A stretch of DNA of 64,000 nucleotides, from NCBI RefSeq assembly GCF_050948175.1, contig NC_135202.1, positions 6,882,001-6,946,000 on the forward strand, in the 5' to 3' direction. The position numbers were made by a program, and so were the translations under genes. The DNA comes from Xylocopa sonorina (taxonomy: Eukaryota; Arthropoda; Insecta; Hymenoptera; Apidae). This document shows, in pieces, positions 44,571 to 57,545 of the stretch. The notes beneath the pieces are model-generated. The model worked only from the letters and a program-made list of their open reading frames with translations. It ran no database searches and was not told the origin of the DNA. Each line of letters starts with the position of its first letter. The first letter of the stretch is position 1.

Positions 44571-45121
44571 GCGAGTCGCGAAACAGATACGGGAATACCT
44601 AAACGGAATTATTAAGGAGAATCCAATTCCAGGCGGCGTAGTTCTCAAAAGGAATTTTCGAACGGAAGTTGGCGGCGGCAGTCGACTCTCCGGCACCTAA
44701 CGAACGGGAATATTAGGCTGGCTGGGCTGGCGCCTACGGGGGATGAGGGACGGGAGTCCGTGGCTTCGGTGGCGCAATTAGCGGGATTCCGCGTGACGCC
44801 AAACTACCGGAAATCGAACCGAAGCCTCGCGCATTAGACTTTAATTAGACGCAATATGCCGGATCGATCACCCTTGCCCCTGACGTCGATCACCCCGTTC
44901 GCCTATCCTCCGTTAATCCGTTTAAGGACCCGTCGTTAGACAGCCAGCGGAGGGATTCGCGGTCAGAAATTTATTTATGAATGAAGCGACCTACTTCGAG
45001 TACGATGGCCCCTGATGCACGCGGTTTATCTGTAAAATGTGTGACAATTCTTAATAGAAACTTTGGGATGAGATTTTGAAGGCAATAGTGAAGTGGACAG
45101 TGAGAATAACATAATTGCGAA
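44571..45121. other. Unique non-coding sequence
   Basis: This is GC-rich unique sequence around 44680-44950 with no recognisable gene. It has some TTTAATTAGAC-type words near 44840. Confidence 0.4.
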
Positions 45122-45590
45122 GAAGGTATAGTTTTCGCGAAAATTAACTCTTTGCACTCGAATGTCTTCTTTGAGGGTACTGTTGGACTCTGAGGTGGAT
45201 AGATCCGAAAGAATCGAATTATTAAGAGACTTTACGTTACTTTCACTGTTTATTGGCATAATCCAACGATTTTAAATACGATGATTATTAAAAAAAAAAA
45301 CACTCAAAAATCTTGCAAGGATACGTTCCATTAATCGTTCCACAAAGGCAGAATTCTCGCTGAAATTAACTCTTTGCACTCAACTTAACCATTTGCACAT
45401 GTCCTCTCTAAAGATACTGTTGGACTCTAAATTGGATAGATCCCAAATAATCGAATTATTAAGAGACTTTACGTTTCTTTCACTGTTTATTGGCATAATC
45501 CAACGATTTTAAATACGATGGTTATTAAAGAAAAAATTTCGCAAGAATACGAAACGATACGTTCCACTAAGGCAAAGTTCTCGCCGACGG
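45122..45590. repeat. Two-copy tandem duplication, 222-bp unit, containing piggyBac-like end sequences
   Basis: TTAACTCTTTGCACTC occurs at 45144 and 45366. It is followed by ACTGTTGGACTCTAA (variant), TTGGATAGATCC, AATCGAATTATTAAGAGAC, TTTCACTGTTTATTGGCATA and AATCCAACGATTTTAAATAC. The opening word resembles the left end of the elements at 6628 and 39968 (CCCTTTGCACTCGA). Copy 2 has a nested second TTAACCATTTGCAC at 45384. A minus frame at 45026-45259 begins with ATG and is Ser/Glu/Asp-rich at first but has no recognisable domain. Confidence 0.9.
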
Positions 45591-45865
45591 AAATAAACTC
45601 TCGTCACGGTACGCGCGGTTTTAAAAGCGCATAACGCCGCCGCTATTGTTATTCTTTATCATTATTATCAGCGTCAGCCCAGAATCGAAACGGGAGCAAG
45701 CCTTTAACAAGTAAGTAACTCGCGCGTAAGCCTGTGCATTATGCAACGCGCGGCACACAGCCGTAGGCCGTCCGTTTATATCGCGTCTTGTTAACCTTCG
45801 ACGGAGATGGGAGCCGCTGGAACCAACCCCCATGGACGTTCGAGTTAGAGTTAACACGACGACGC
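45591..45865. other. Unique non-coding sequence
   Basis: I see nothing recognisable. A frame at 45621-45857 (minus) is unrecognised. Confidence 0.35.
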
Positions 45866-46027
45866 CTCTCGCGTCGTTGCAAACGCTGTAAAATTTTTAC
45901 AAAATTCCTCTACCTTCTCATAAGTCGAGAAATCTCTTCGTGTATCGCGTCGTTGCAAACGCTATAAAATTTTTACAAAATTCCTCTACCTTCTTAAAAG
46001 TCCAGAAATCTCTCCGCGTATCGTGTT
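45866..46027. repeat. Two-copy tandem duplication, 76-bp unit
   Basis: GCGTCGTTGCAAACGCT occurs at 45871 and 45947. Both are followed by TAAAATTTTTACAAAATTCC, TCTACCTTCT, AAAGTC-like and GAAATCTCT. There are very few differences. Confidence 0.94.
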
Positions 46028-47961
46028 CTTAAGAAAATCTGAAAACAGAAACTTTGCTGATTCGAAGCGATCTAACTTCGTTGAATTTCCATACTTGAAA
46101 TTCGTGACTGACGATGCTTCAGTAGTCGAAATTTGGAAAATTCCAACTTCAACGTAGAGAAGTTGAGCGATGAAAATTTTCACCCTCGAAAATTCGACTC
46201 TTCTTGAGCCATCGCTCATTTCGAATAGTTCGTGTAACCAGTAACAGTTAGATAGTTTGCCCAATCAAATTTCTAATTAAACAGTAATAAAGACACTACG
46301 GGGTAACGATAACTTCATTTGACAATCTAACGTTTTAATTGAAAATTTCGAGCGACGCAGGATCGAATCGATTCAAGTTGACCGAAGGCACAGGACTTTT
46401 GTTCCCTTTTTTCATTTGTGCCTTGTCGATGTCGCCTGGTAAATTGAGTAACCCCGCGGTTTAATCGAACGTCGAGGCGCGGCTGGGCCACGTCGGAAGG
46501 AATAAAACAAGGGCCGATCGAACAGTTTCGCCGCACTTACGCAGCCCGATCGGGGTTTATCGCGACGGGCCACGAGGAACCAGGGGTCGCCCAGCCGACA
46601 CAATAGCCCTCGTTCGACGTCCAACGCGAGCTTCTTTTTTTCACAGTCCGCCACGCAGCTTTTATATACGGGGTTAACGAACGCCCGTTCAGACTCCTCG
46701 TCGATTTTTATGAAACCGAGACCCACGATCGAGCAGGCCACGCGTGCATCGAAGAGTTTCGATCCAAAGATTGAATCGTTGCGGATAAAAATTTCCATAT
46801 ACGAGACTTGAAATCGGACATTTTCGCATTTCGACGCTTCAGATTTGGATTTGTAAAATTTTGTCAGCTGAAATTCGTCATCGCGATGAGTTCGCATTCG
46901 AAACATCGCGAATCTCGAATTCGAACCTTCGAACTTCCATACATAACAATCGAACCCCTAAAAATATTATTCGAAACCTGAATTTTCCACGTTTGAAAGT
47001 TCAGCTTCTCGAGTTCCACTCGTCTCAAACATGCGCCAAGTTCGACGATCAAAAAATTCGAAAATCCACTACCCAAAGAGCGTCCTCGAACCGCTGCACC
47101 ATTTTTTCGTCCATTACCGCGGAATAAACCCTCGAGTCTAACAAACCACTCTCGATTCCAATCGAGAATAGAAGAACTTCAAAAAAACGCACCGACTGTC
47201 ATAAACCGAAATGAAAAAAGAGAAAAATAGGAAAAAAGAGCAAAAAACACTTGGAAAGCTCTCTTCCGGTGTACAAATTCGTCCGAACCAGGACAGAAGC
47301 ACCACGGGAAGCGACGACACAACGGGTGGCGACGGTGAAACGTGGTGGCGGTGGCGGCAGCGCGAGCAGCGAATGGGGTGGGTTCGACGGGCTGGGCGGG
47401 TCGAAGGTGGTTGGAAAGGGCGAAAACCAACAGACAGAGGGCACACTCATCAAAGATTGGAGTACGCGGCGAGGAGAGCAAAAGCGACGCTGGAAACCAC
47501 TAATTCAAATTGGCAATTTTGAGATTTCGCACGAGCGACGAAATTCTCTTTCATCCCCCTGGTGGCCTGGCGACCGCGCGAGGGGGATGGGATGGCGGTG
47601 GTAGCCGTAGACGGGAAACGGTGGACGTTCCCCGGCTTTCTGACCTGGGAAAATTCATTTCACCGACGGTGGCTACTAATTTTATTCGGGGCTCGCGACG
47701 CGTGCTGTAATCGCGTTACACTCGCCGGAAGTGGGTCCTGCGGCCACGTTTAACCGCGCGGAAGATTTAAGGCTAGGAAAGACGAGTCGAATGACGGCTC
47801 CTTTTTGTCTTTCCTTTTTTATTTAACGTCTGATTAAAGTTCGGTCGAAGGAGGGAGGAGGGAATGGAAGAGAGAAATGGATGGATAAAATCGAGGGAAC
47901 CGGAGGAGTCTTGTTTGCGCTGAATTTCTGAGTCGGAGGGGATGTGTGTGAGAAAAATTGG
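46028..47961. other. Unique non-coding sequence with overlapping frames
   Basis: The frame at 46412-46906 (minus, 164 codons) overlaps other open frames and has no motif I recognise. Around 47180-47470 the plus strand is A- and G-rich, giving several parallel frames on both strands. No gene is called. Confidence 0.35.
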
Positions 47962-48118
47962 ACCGTCGAAAGTATAATATTTGTGGGGCTCTAAATCGTA
48001 AGGTTTTCAGTTTGAGTTGTTAGAGAGGGAATTGGTATAATGAAAGTATAATATTTGGTAGTCGAAAAGTGGTAAATCGGAAAGGTTTTATGTTGGAGTT
48101 TGGATAAGAGGGGAATTG
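47962..48118. repeat. Two-copy tandem duplication, 74-bp unit
   Basis: GAAAGTATAATATTTG occurs at 47968 and 48042. Both are followed by TAAATCG, AAGGTTTT, GTTTGAGTT-like and GGAATTGG. Confidence 0.9.
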
Positions 48119-49539
48119 GCCGGAAGTAGGTATTACACGCGTGCACGTCCAGCGGTTCTAGATCGCGTTATCCCTGAACGAAATTAACCCTGAGAAAACA
48201 GCAAAATTGAACTGAAAAATTTCAATATTTAAACTTCCAATTACGAAGGATAATCGAATGTTTCGATCGTGATTATTAGGTCTGATTGAATTATTGATTG
48301 CCACGAAGTTAGATGCCTCCCTCGATTGTACCTCGCGTGGCAATTCGAAAAACCGTTGATTGCGTTCGTAGCGTCGTTAATACCTAATATAGCGATTCCT
48401 TTGGGAAGCTAATTAAGCGATCGGAGGACCTCCGCCAGATGTTGGTCCAAGATAGTTTCATATGGTGCACGTGCTCGCGCGTGCCCTGTCCCTGGTGCGC
48501 TTTAAGGGCCGTTCAACTCGACGGGTCGAACAACTCTGGAACAGAGTCAAGCGCGGTAACCGAAAAGCAAAAGGAGACCGTTCGCGTATTCCACGATCCC
48601 ACATACGTTTCCCCCTATATCGTGTTACACAGGGATTGCGCACAATTAAACCGTTTTCGAGGCGAGTTGTTTTAATGAAATTTTAGTGCACGCGGTGGAC
48701 TTAATGAAACCTACCTCCGCCACATTGGGTGCCCTAAGAGCACGTTTGCAACACGCTACTGGCCATACATTCGAGTGTACGTGAAACTGATCGCTCGTAT
48801 CGTCGTCTTATTTAAAATACCAGCGAGGTTAATAAAAATTTCACGCTAATAACCGAGACTACCTCGTCGAGGTTGCTTGGAAATTACTCGCGTCCAGGGA
48901 GACGCAGTTCTTCGAACCTCCAATTAGATAAATTATACGAATTAAATGTTCACTGTATATATTCGCGCACGAAACTCGCTTAAAAGGAAAGAGAAGAGGG
49001 GAACGATTACGCTCGAAATTCCAACATAGTGGACGAAAATCACTCGAAACCCCCGAGTAACGCTCGCCAACCGTTAATCATAAAAGACGCCACCGCGAAC
49101 CGGACCAGGCGATACCCATCCGGCGTTGGTAAAAAGGAACCGGTCCCGATCGAAGGCGCATCGTTCTCTCGAGGGGATCGAGGCCTCGTAGGGCCTGCGC
49201 TCTCTCTTGAATAATGCAGACAGCGGCGCCGCGCGAAACGTCGAACGTGACCAAAATGAAAGGACAACGCCGCGGCCTGGAAAAGGGAGCACCGTGGATA
49301 ACGAGAGGGACGTGTACACGACGGGCATTCCTGCGATCGGGATCGACGCGGAGGCGCCGCCTCTGAGACTTCCGGCCCGCGGACCCGGAAACCGAAACCC
49401 TCTTCTGCCACCCCGACCACTGTTTGTGGACGTGTACTCCGCGTTGTCTTCGAGGGATTCGTTTTTTCTTCATCGTGAATCGTGCCAGTGGTGTCGATCA
49501 CGACGCGTTCCTTCTCTTTGATTAGGGGTTGGAATTGTG
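48119..49539. other. Unique non-coding sequence, CpG-rich in part
   Basis: The minus frame 49040-49633 (197 codons) overlaps two further minus frames (49074-49328 and 49078-49473) and a plus frame (49207-49521). Opening in four frames at once argues for composition. No gene is called. Confidence 0.35.
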
Positions 49540-50078
49540 CAGGTTTCAGAGGGTTCTGTTGGATAGTAAGGGATCTGAGGTACTCGAAGTGCTTTGATAA
49601 TTGTAAGCTAATAATTTTGTTGCGATAACGCACACTTGGTGGACGAATCTATGAATTCATTTTCAAAATACTCTAATGGTATTTGAACCCTCACTCTCAA
49701 CCCTCCGATAGAGAAACACCGCCACAATGAGTTCTGTTGGTTATTGAGATGCTCAAAGTGCTTTGATAATTGTAAGCTAATAATTTTGTCACGATAACGT
49801 ATACTTGGTGGACGAACCTAAGAATTCATTTTCAAAATACTCGAGTGATTTTTCAACCCTCACTCTCAACCCTCACTCTCAAACCTTCAATAGAAAAGCA
49901 CACCACAAAAGGTTCTTTTGTATATTGAGGTACTCAAAGTGCTTTGATCATTGTACGCTAATAATTTTGTTACGATAACGCACACTTAATGGTACGAATT
50001 TAAGAATTAATTTTCGAAATACTCGAGTGATTTTTCAACCCCCATTCTCAACTCTCTGACAGAGAAACACGCCACACG
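49540..50078. repeat. Three-copy tandem array, 169-181 bp unit
   Basis: AAGTGCTTTGATAATTGTAA or its variant occurs at 49587, 49756 and 49937. It is followed by GCTAATAATTTTGT, CGATAACG, CACTTGGTGGACGAA, AATTCATTTTCAAAATACTC and TTCAACCCTCACTCTCAACC. Copy 2 has its ACCCTCACTCTCA word doubled, which explains its extra length. Confidence 0.95.
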
Positions 50079-53000
50079 TGTCGTCTAAATAAAAGCTTCA
50101 CTATTACACAAACTTCTTCTCAGAGAGAAACGAAACAAAAAATCGATCGCAACTACGCGCTTCAGCATTCCACCCTTCCCGATTCGTCTGGACCAATACC
50201 CCATCCAGTCCTCTGTGCTCGCTCGTCCCTCTGTTTCTCTCGCGAGCCACGAGAGAAACGAGAGCTACCTAGCAAAAAAGAGAAACAAAAAAAACGGAAT
50301 ACACGTGTACACGGTATCTCCTCGTGTTTTTCAAAACGAGAAACGAAAAAATATAGGGATGACCGGGAGGGAGAACAGAGAGCACTGCTGGGGGTGCAGT
50401 TACGCTGGTTGATCCTCTATTATTGCGAAATTCGAGACGCTCAAAGGCGAGCGCAGCGGGATTATGCGTCGTTCGCAATGGACGAGGGGCACCAGGGGGG
50501 CTACAGCCTCTCTTTTGATATCGAGACAATATTGTCGATAAAAATGGCCGGATGTCGACGTGTCAACAGGTCGATAAAGGGTTGAAACGCCGCGGCGCGC
50601 AAATATTTGACCGCCCGCACCTTCCTCGCGCTCCAGCCCAACCCCCTCTCTGTCTCTTTTTCGAGTCTTGGCCTGGGTTCGTAAATATGGATGCCGCTTT
50701 GAGGAACGGGACACCGAAAGGGGATTAAAGCCCCGGCAGACGGCGTACACGGACGCCGCCAGACGGGGATGAGCCCGTCTGGGAACACAGATATGTACAG
50801 TTCCCAGTCGCGAAGGGAAATTTGTTGCGAAACTTGGGGAAAGGGGCGCGCTGGCAGCGGCGCGGGGTGTGAAATTAGACGGATCGTGTAAATAGCGGGG
50901 TGTACGTGTGCGGAGAGAGCCATGCGGGGGTTGGTATTTCAGATGGTTTCAGCCGTGGATGGAAGGCTGGTTAAATATGGTCTATAGTAATTCGTGAGGG
51001 GAGCTGGATAACGTTCGCGGCGCGAACTTGTGAATAGGAATGATGTGATAAATGTCGGTAGATACGGGGGTGGATGTAGTCGTTGGTGAGGAGGTGAAGT
51101 TGCATACGTGAGAAAGTTGTTTGAGCGAAGTAAAATACTCGTGCTGGTAGCCTCGAGTGGTTGCTACAACCGCTTCGTTTGTTGCGTTCTGTTAGTAATA
51201 GATGGAACGATATTTAAAAATTGAAGATTGCAAAGCAAGAGACAAGCATCCACGTTTGAAAAATCGAGAGAGAGGAGAGGATCGTGCGGGTCTCCAACGA
51301 TAGACTTTCGTTCGGTTTATCTGAAGAGAAGCGGATGGAACGGGGTCGCGAGATGGCCAAAGAAATACGAAACGAGATTAGCGAGTTCTCCAGCGGCTGG
51401 CGTGCACCTTTCCTCCCCTTTCAGCCGGATTTTTTCCCTGGCCAGCGCTCGAGAAACTTTCTAATTGTCGAGTGCTCGAGCAAATAAGAATCGCCGATTC
51501 GACTGCGTTCGATTCTTTCCCGCGAACGGAAACTTTCCGATTGTCGGACGTCGCTTTCGACGAGTGAAGTTGAAGAAGAATCAGTCGATCCCGCTACCCT
51601 CTTTCGTGCGCTCTTTCTCTTTCTATTCGCGACTCGCTAATCGATCGATCGATACCACGGTGTACGTATATCGTTGACTTTTCATTACTTCCGTGTCAGA
51701 ATTGAATTCTGTAACGCTTATTATATTCGACGCAAGCAAATTTAGATTTTATTCAGTCACCCTCGATTTATTATACCCTCTATTTATTTAGCGAAATTTA
51801 TTGCCAAAAATCGGGATTTCTATTCAATTTTCATTAAATTGCTTGTTACGTTCGAATCGATCTTCAGTGAAATCCCATCGATTCACCGTGCGCGTGCAAT
51901 TTGTTTCCCGGTAATTTTTTATCAATCCGTTATGAATCTTTTTCCAGCTGATCGCAATTTCGATCACGGAGTTAATCGAAGGGTGGACGATATTTATTTC
52001 GCGAATGGTTCGATCTCCGTTGCAACTCTAATTGAGTAGAGATTCCAGCCGGCGATTTAAACGCTCGAATCGATTGCAATCTTTGTCGCGAAGTTCTCGA
52101 TGCAATTCCAACTTTTGTGTTCGAAGCCCCCCCCCTCGTGCGACCAGCGATCGCAAACGTTGATCGGTTCGTCCGGATGGTTTAACGTCCGATTAATTCA
52201 CGGGCGTTTGGAACGAAAGAAGGTGGCGGGCTCAAATGACTGTAAGATTGGAGAAATTTCGCTCGTTTGCGTTGCCGCTGTCGGAAAGTTCGTTTGGTAA
52301 ACGTCGATGCGACGAACAGGGAAAATTGGAGAACGATGAGGGGCTGACAGCTTGCGCGAGCGGGCGAAAGGGTGCGTTCGAACGCAGCCTAAATACGAAG
52401 ATCGAAGTTTGATGGCGAAACTTGCGCGAGCGTTCAGATAACATTTGGAGAACTGATGATTTCAACAATTTTCCATCTCGTATCAATCGCGCTGTTGATT
52501 TTCCATCGTTCGTTTCGAATTCCAGAATCCTCAAAACAAGCGTCGCGCAAATAAATAGCAGATTGTTCAACGACACACTTCAGATTCCATTAAGGGTGAC
52601 GTAACCGTTGGTTTTTCCTGCCGTTTCTTCGCTAGAAAAATCATATTCCTTCTGCATGCATAACACCTTGGAAGTCAATACTCGAGGCATAGTAATTACT
52701 ACTGTGCTACATAACTCACTACATAATTCATAACAATTGTATATCAAATAGCAAACTCCATTACGCATTGTTAGTTCTATTATAAGGCGATTTTGAAGCG
52801 GCAGTTTTCACGCAGCGCAACTTAATTCATTTTACAAATGTCTCGACCATCGAAGAAGCCTGAAGAACAACGATAATAATCTAAATTACCCTAACACCGC
52901 TCGAAGTTCCCCCAAAAAAATTCCTCGAACGCTCCACGTAATCGATAGCGTCCACCCCCTTAGACCAGAAGAGGGACAGCAATTTTTACGCAGCTCGTTT

Positions 53001-53425
53001 CAATATCACGTTTCACGAGACACCCCGCGCAGGTCAATAAGACCAAAACCAAACAAGAGCACCAAACGCCGCCGTGAAACAGTGGAGGCTGACATTACCA
53101 ACCCCCTAGTTTCCCTACACATGCGCGTCGGTCTCGACTTCACTCGGTCAAGCAACACGCGTCCATTGTAACCGGAACAATTCGAAGGCTTGGCGATCGA
53201 AGATGATAGGCGAACGGCGAAAAGTTGGCATCGCGTGCGCCTCTCTGACGATGATGATGAGACGAGAAAAAAAAACGGGGGTAAGGAGGAAAAGGAGGGT
53301 GCGGCAGGGGTTGAAAGAGGGAAGAAAACACGCGCTACCTTTTATCTCTCAAAGGGAGAAGCCTCTGCGGACGACACGTCGCGGACAAAAGAAACGAACC
53401 GCCTCGATCCCCTTGGGGTGAGGTG
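50079..53425. other. Unique non-coding sequence, no gene recognised
   Basis: About 3.3 kb without a tandem block. Frames of up to 140 codons (50501-50923 minus) overlap others. There is GC-rich sequence at 50580-50900 and AT-rich sequence at 51700-51850 and 52640-52780. A C-run CCCCCCCC lies at about 52127. Confidence 0.4.
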
Positions 53426-53441
53426 AGAGAGAGGGAGAGGA

Positions 53442-53480
<39 letters not shown>
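53426..53480. repeat. GA microsatellite
   Basis: The longest dinucleotide repeat in the window. Its last 25 bases or so are an uninterrupted GA run, preceded by GGGA and AAGA variants. Confidence 0.95.
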
Positions 53481-53486
<6 letters not shown>

Positions 53487-55983
53487 AAAAATGGCTGGCC
53501 CAGCTTCGACGAGCCCTCTGTGGGACGCGATTCAGGAGAGAGGGACAGGACTTTGGCCGATAACAATAAGGTGTTAATTAAGCAGCTGGTAAAGAGAGGC
53601 GGCTCGGTTAATTCCGGAAGTTGAATGGAAATGGCCGGTACAAAAGGGCCGTGTGCCAACTTGCTGCCAGGACACGTTCCCTCCCCCCGCCTTCTCTCGC
53701 TTTCTCTTCTTTTGTCTTTGTACTTTCGGCATTGTTTCTCTTCCCCTTTGCTCAGGTCGGCTCTCTCTCCTTGCTCGAAGAAATTGCACCGCGAGTCTCC
53801 ACGGATGATCGATCATCGAATTATTCTTAGGTTACTTCGACTTATTGCCTGTAATGGATGAGCTACTGCTTCTTCGTTCGATGTTTCCATCTCGCGGTGG
53901 TTTTTTTCCTCGTGAAAATTTGTGTAGTTTTATTATTGTTATCGTTGGGTTGTCTCGATGTATCAACGTGAACACGAAAATGAATCCTGGATATGAAGAG
54001 TGAAGGGAATTTATCGGTTCAGGCGAGTCTCCGAATGTTTATACTTTAGGGGATGAAAGAAAAATGCGCGCAGACTTTGCGTCGTCATCTTTCTTAGACG
54101 AGAGGACTCCAGATTTTCTATGAGTGTCCTCGCTGCGTAGAAACATCCCTTCTAATATTAGAATAAGGAATAATTTATGTGGGAGAATTATAAAAAATTT
54201 TTAAACACTTGTTAGCAAGATAAGACAGTGGCGAACTGATAGAAATAAAATAGAAGAAGTTAGATGTTAGAGAATAGAGAAACTTAAAAAATGACAAGGA
54301 CAAGGAAGTGAAAAATTGTTGTGAAAGTAGAGAACCGTCGAGGACCTCTAATAATCGAGTTAAAAATTCCCTCGCAAGTCGGGAAATATCAATGACTATT
54401 GTCGCGACCCGGCGGGGGAATAAAAAAGTTGTTTGAAAAGCTGGAGGGGAGCTTAATTCGCACCCTCGCGCTACCTACCCTCTTTCCAATCACTCGAAAG
54501 AATTTTTTTCAAACTCGAAGAAACTCTCTCTCGCCGATTCTTTCCGCGTTTCGTTCGAACAACTCGATATCGGTTCGACGTTTCACATGAAATTAGCTAC
54601 ACCGACCCCTTTGGCGTTCGAGGGGCGGCCCCTCTCAGCGTTCGCTTTGAGCCACGTTTCAGAATTACCGAGTGCGAAATCGAACGCGCTCTTCAATTCG
54701 TCGTTCCTCTCGTGCGAACTCCAAAGAATTCCTATGGCGAGTTTCTCACGAGTCCTCCTCGCGATACGCTACGGAAATCCGCTCTTCACCGGTTTTTCGA
54801 ATAGATTTGCCTGGACCCATCGATACGAACGCGAAATTTTTACGCAGCTCGAAGAGAACGAAAATTTGAAAAGTAACGAGCAGAGAAACGAATGGACACA
54901 GAGCACGTCGAAATAATTTTCAAACGACTCGATCATCGATTGTATATAGGGGCTGTCGGTAAAATAGCGGGCAACTGTCGCTATCAGGGCCGAGACGAGC
55001 GAGACTAATCCTCTTTTCGCCGGTTTCCCCGGCGCAGGAAACAAAACCCGTTCCTCTGGATCAATGGCAGACGCGGCGTGTGTAACGCTGGTCGATCGAT
55101 CCGACGATTTCAGCGGGCCGTTCCCTCTGGTAATCCGGTTGTTCCGCCACGGAACGGGGATTAATAGCACGGAATAAAATGTTCCGGCGATACCTACGAA
55201 GGTGGACAGGGGGCAGTGAGACCGCAGCCCGGAAAACCGACGTGTAATTAAATAGAAGACCGTTCGATCTGTTCTACCAGCGATCGTTTAATTACGATTT
55301 ATCGCCTGGCGCGGACGCCATCTTGGCTGGCACCGCTGGTCCCCGTGGTTTCCGTCGACCCTTGTTGCAGAACAACGGATAAATGGATCAGAGCCTTTTC
55401 CTTACTTCTTTTTCGGTGGCCTCTTGTTAAAGGAGGACTTAGTTAGGGGGTAGCAGCGTTTAGGGGATGATTTCAATAGATATCAGTGGTTCGATCGCAG
55501 GATTGTTCCATTGAAGGTTGCTCTTCATGAGGGTAAAGAATTATTGATAGTTACTGGATGTACGTTGAAATTTCGACGATTTTTTAAAAGAGAAGATATA
55601 CCACGGAGGAAGCTTAAAATATAATGAGAAACGGATCTTCCTTAGTAATTAAAATCTCCATCGCACACCCTCATCCCGCGATAAATTTAATATAAAACGA
55701 TATACAATTAATTGAACGAGTATCAGAAAGAAGTTAAGCAGCAAACAACGCCCGTCGCCGGTACCGTGGCAGGGAAAATTTTCCAATCTTCGCATATTTC
55801 GCGGAAATTTAATTTCCACCGAAGGATGCGAGCCCGCCGGCTTCGATTTCCCTCGGAGATTTCCATCCTCCCCCTCCTACACCTTTTTTTTCCTTCCTGC
55901 TCGCCACTTTACGCGAACTTTATTTTCTCCTAAAAACCTCGCGCTCCGCGTTACTTTTTTAACGAGTCGCCAGAGTATAAAGA
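53481..55983. other. Unique non-coding sequence, no gene recognised
   Basis: About 2.5 kb of unique sequence. It is pyrimidine-rich near 53680-53760 and AT-rich near 54170-54300. Frames near 54587-55170 are open on both strands and unrecognised. Confidence 0.4.
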
Positions 55984-56043
55984 GCCTCCTCCTCCTCCTC
56001 GTCCCTCCTGAACGAAGACAGAGTGAGAGAGAGAGAGAGAGGG
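55984..56043. repeat. Short TCC run followed by GA microsatellite
   Basis: A CCT/TCC trinucleotide run at 55984-56000 and a GA run at 56021-56043 lie side by side, a pyrimidine block followed by a purine block. Confidence 0.88.
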
Positions 56044-57059
56044 CTTTTAGGGAACGCTCGCGCGGGAAACGATATTCGAAAAAAAGCCCCAGCCTTCAAC
56101 GCAGGGGCGCCCAGAGGAGTTTTAGGAGCGGTTCAAATTCGGATCAAGGTTAATCCCCTTTCGCCGTTAAAAGGGTGACTACGTCCCCCGGTGTCTTTCC
56201 CCCCGAGGAATTCTTTATTTTCCACCGGGAACAAGCCTGGACTCCATTTGGCACTGCTCCGACTCGATTAGCGGCGTTGTTCTCGTACATTGTGTCGAGT
56301 CGCTGGAACTTCTTTGAGCAATCACCGCGTCGCTGAAAACCGTACCGTTTCTTCGATTATCACTTGAAGGGCTCGAGTATCGACTGATACAGTTTGTTCG
56401 AATTATTTCGATATGTCGACGTAGAAACGAAGATGAATCTTGTGTTAGGAAATTGGATGCTGGATATAGATCGTGAGAGAAGACTATCAGTTCGAATGAG
56501 CCGCCAATTGTTCAATAAAACTGAATGAAAATTCGTAAAAATACTATGTTTGTTACAAAAAAAAACGAAGTTATACGTGTATCTCTGTTCCTAGCGTAAT
56601 TTCCACGTAACTCGCGCGGCACCTGAAATAACTGCCAAATTTACATCAATTTCCACGTTTTCAATCAATTTGCACGTTACTGAATATTGCATGATTGCGA
56701 GTATCGCGTTGCTGAATATTACATTGAGTTCGCCAAGGGGTGGGGGAAGAAGGAAGAAATTGCAAATGAAATTGCCTGTTTACCGGACGTGGGGCCCATA
56801 ACCGGGTCGATAGAACCGATACGCTTGTTTTCTTAAACCCGCGAAGCGTTTGCAGCTGGTCGAGCATTTTTCTCGCCGTTTGAGCGGCGAACGTATCCAT
56901 TAAAACGGAACCAGAGCGCCGATGAAGTTTCGCCCCCGGCCGATTTGAATGCCAGCGCGAGTCACGTCCAAGGGGTCGGGTCGGCAGTAAACCCGCGCGA
57001 AGTTAGTGGATAATTTCCGCGGATGTTCGAAATTAAAAAAGTTTACCCCAACAACGAGA
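56044..57059. other. Unique non-coding sequence
   Basis: It contains a small pair of 20-bp near-repeats (ATCAATTTCCACGTT and ATCAATTTGCACGTT at about 56645-56690) and a pair GCTGAATATTACA / ACTGAATATTGCA. No gene is recognised. Confidence 0.4.
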
Positions 57060-57545
57060 GGAGGATTTCCGCGCTTCCTCCACCGCGAGACTCACGTTAA
57101 TCGTCCGTTTTTCCTTTATCCATTGCTGGTACCATCTTGTTCTGTACGTGGAGAACGGAAGTGGAGGACCTCGAACGTAACTGATCATTGGTGAACCATA
57201 AAAACGCTTGGATCTGGCGAACAATCTCGCGTTTCCTCCACTACGAGACTCACGTTAATCGCTCGTTGTTCTATTATCCATTGCTGGTTCTATCTTGTTC
57301 TCTACGTGACGAACGGAAGTGGAGGACCTCGAACGTAGCTGATCATTGGTGAACCATCAAAACGCTTGAATCTAGCAAACAATTTCGCGCTTCCTTCACC
57401 ATAGTGTCCACGTTAGTCGTCCGTTGTTCCTTTATCCATTGCTGGTACCATCTTGCTCTCTTCATGGCGAACGGAAGTGGAGGACATCGAACGTAACCGA
57501 TCAATGGTTGAACCATCAAAACGCTTGGATTCTGGCGAACAACTT
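57060..57545. repeat. Three-copy tandem array, exact 158-bp period
   Basis: GCGCTTCCTCCACCGCGAG or its variant occurs at 57071, 57229 and 57387. It is followed by ACGTTAATCGTCCGTT, TTATCCATTGCTGGTACC, ATCTTG, GAACGGAAGTGGAGGAC, TCGAACGTAACTGATCA and ACCATCAAAACGCTTG. Minus frames in copies 1 and 3 encode a similar peptide, but copy 2 has stops in the same frame, so it is not coding. Confidence 0.95.

Noticed and set aside
49040..49633. 197-codon minus-strand frame
   Set aside because: Four frames are open over the same bases and none resembles a known protein.
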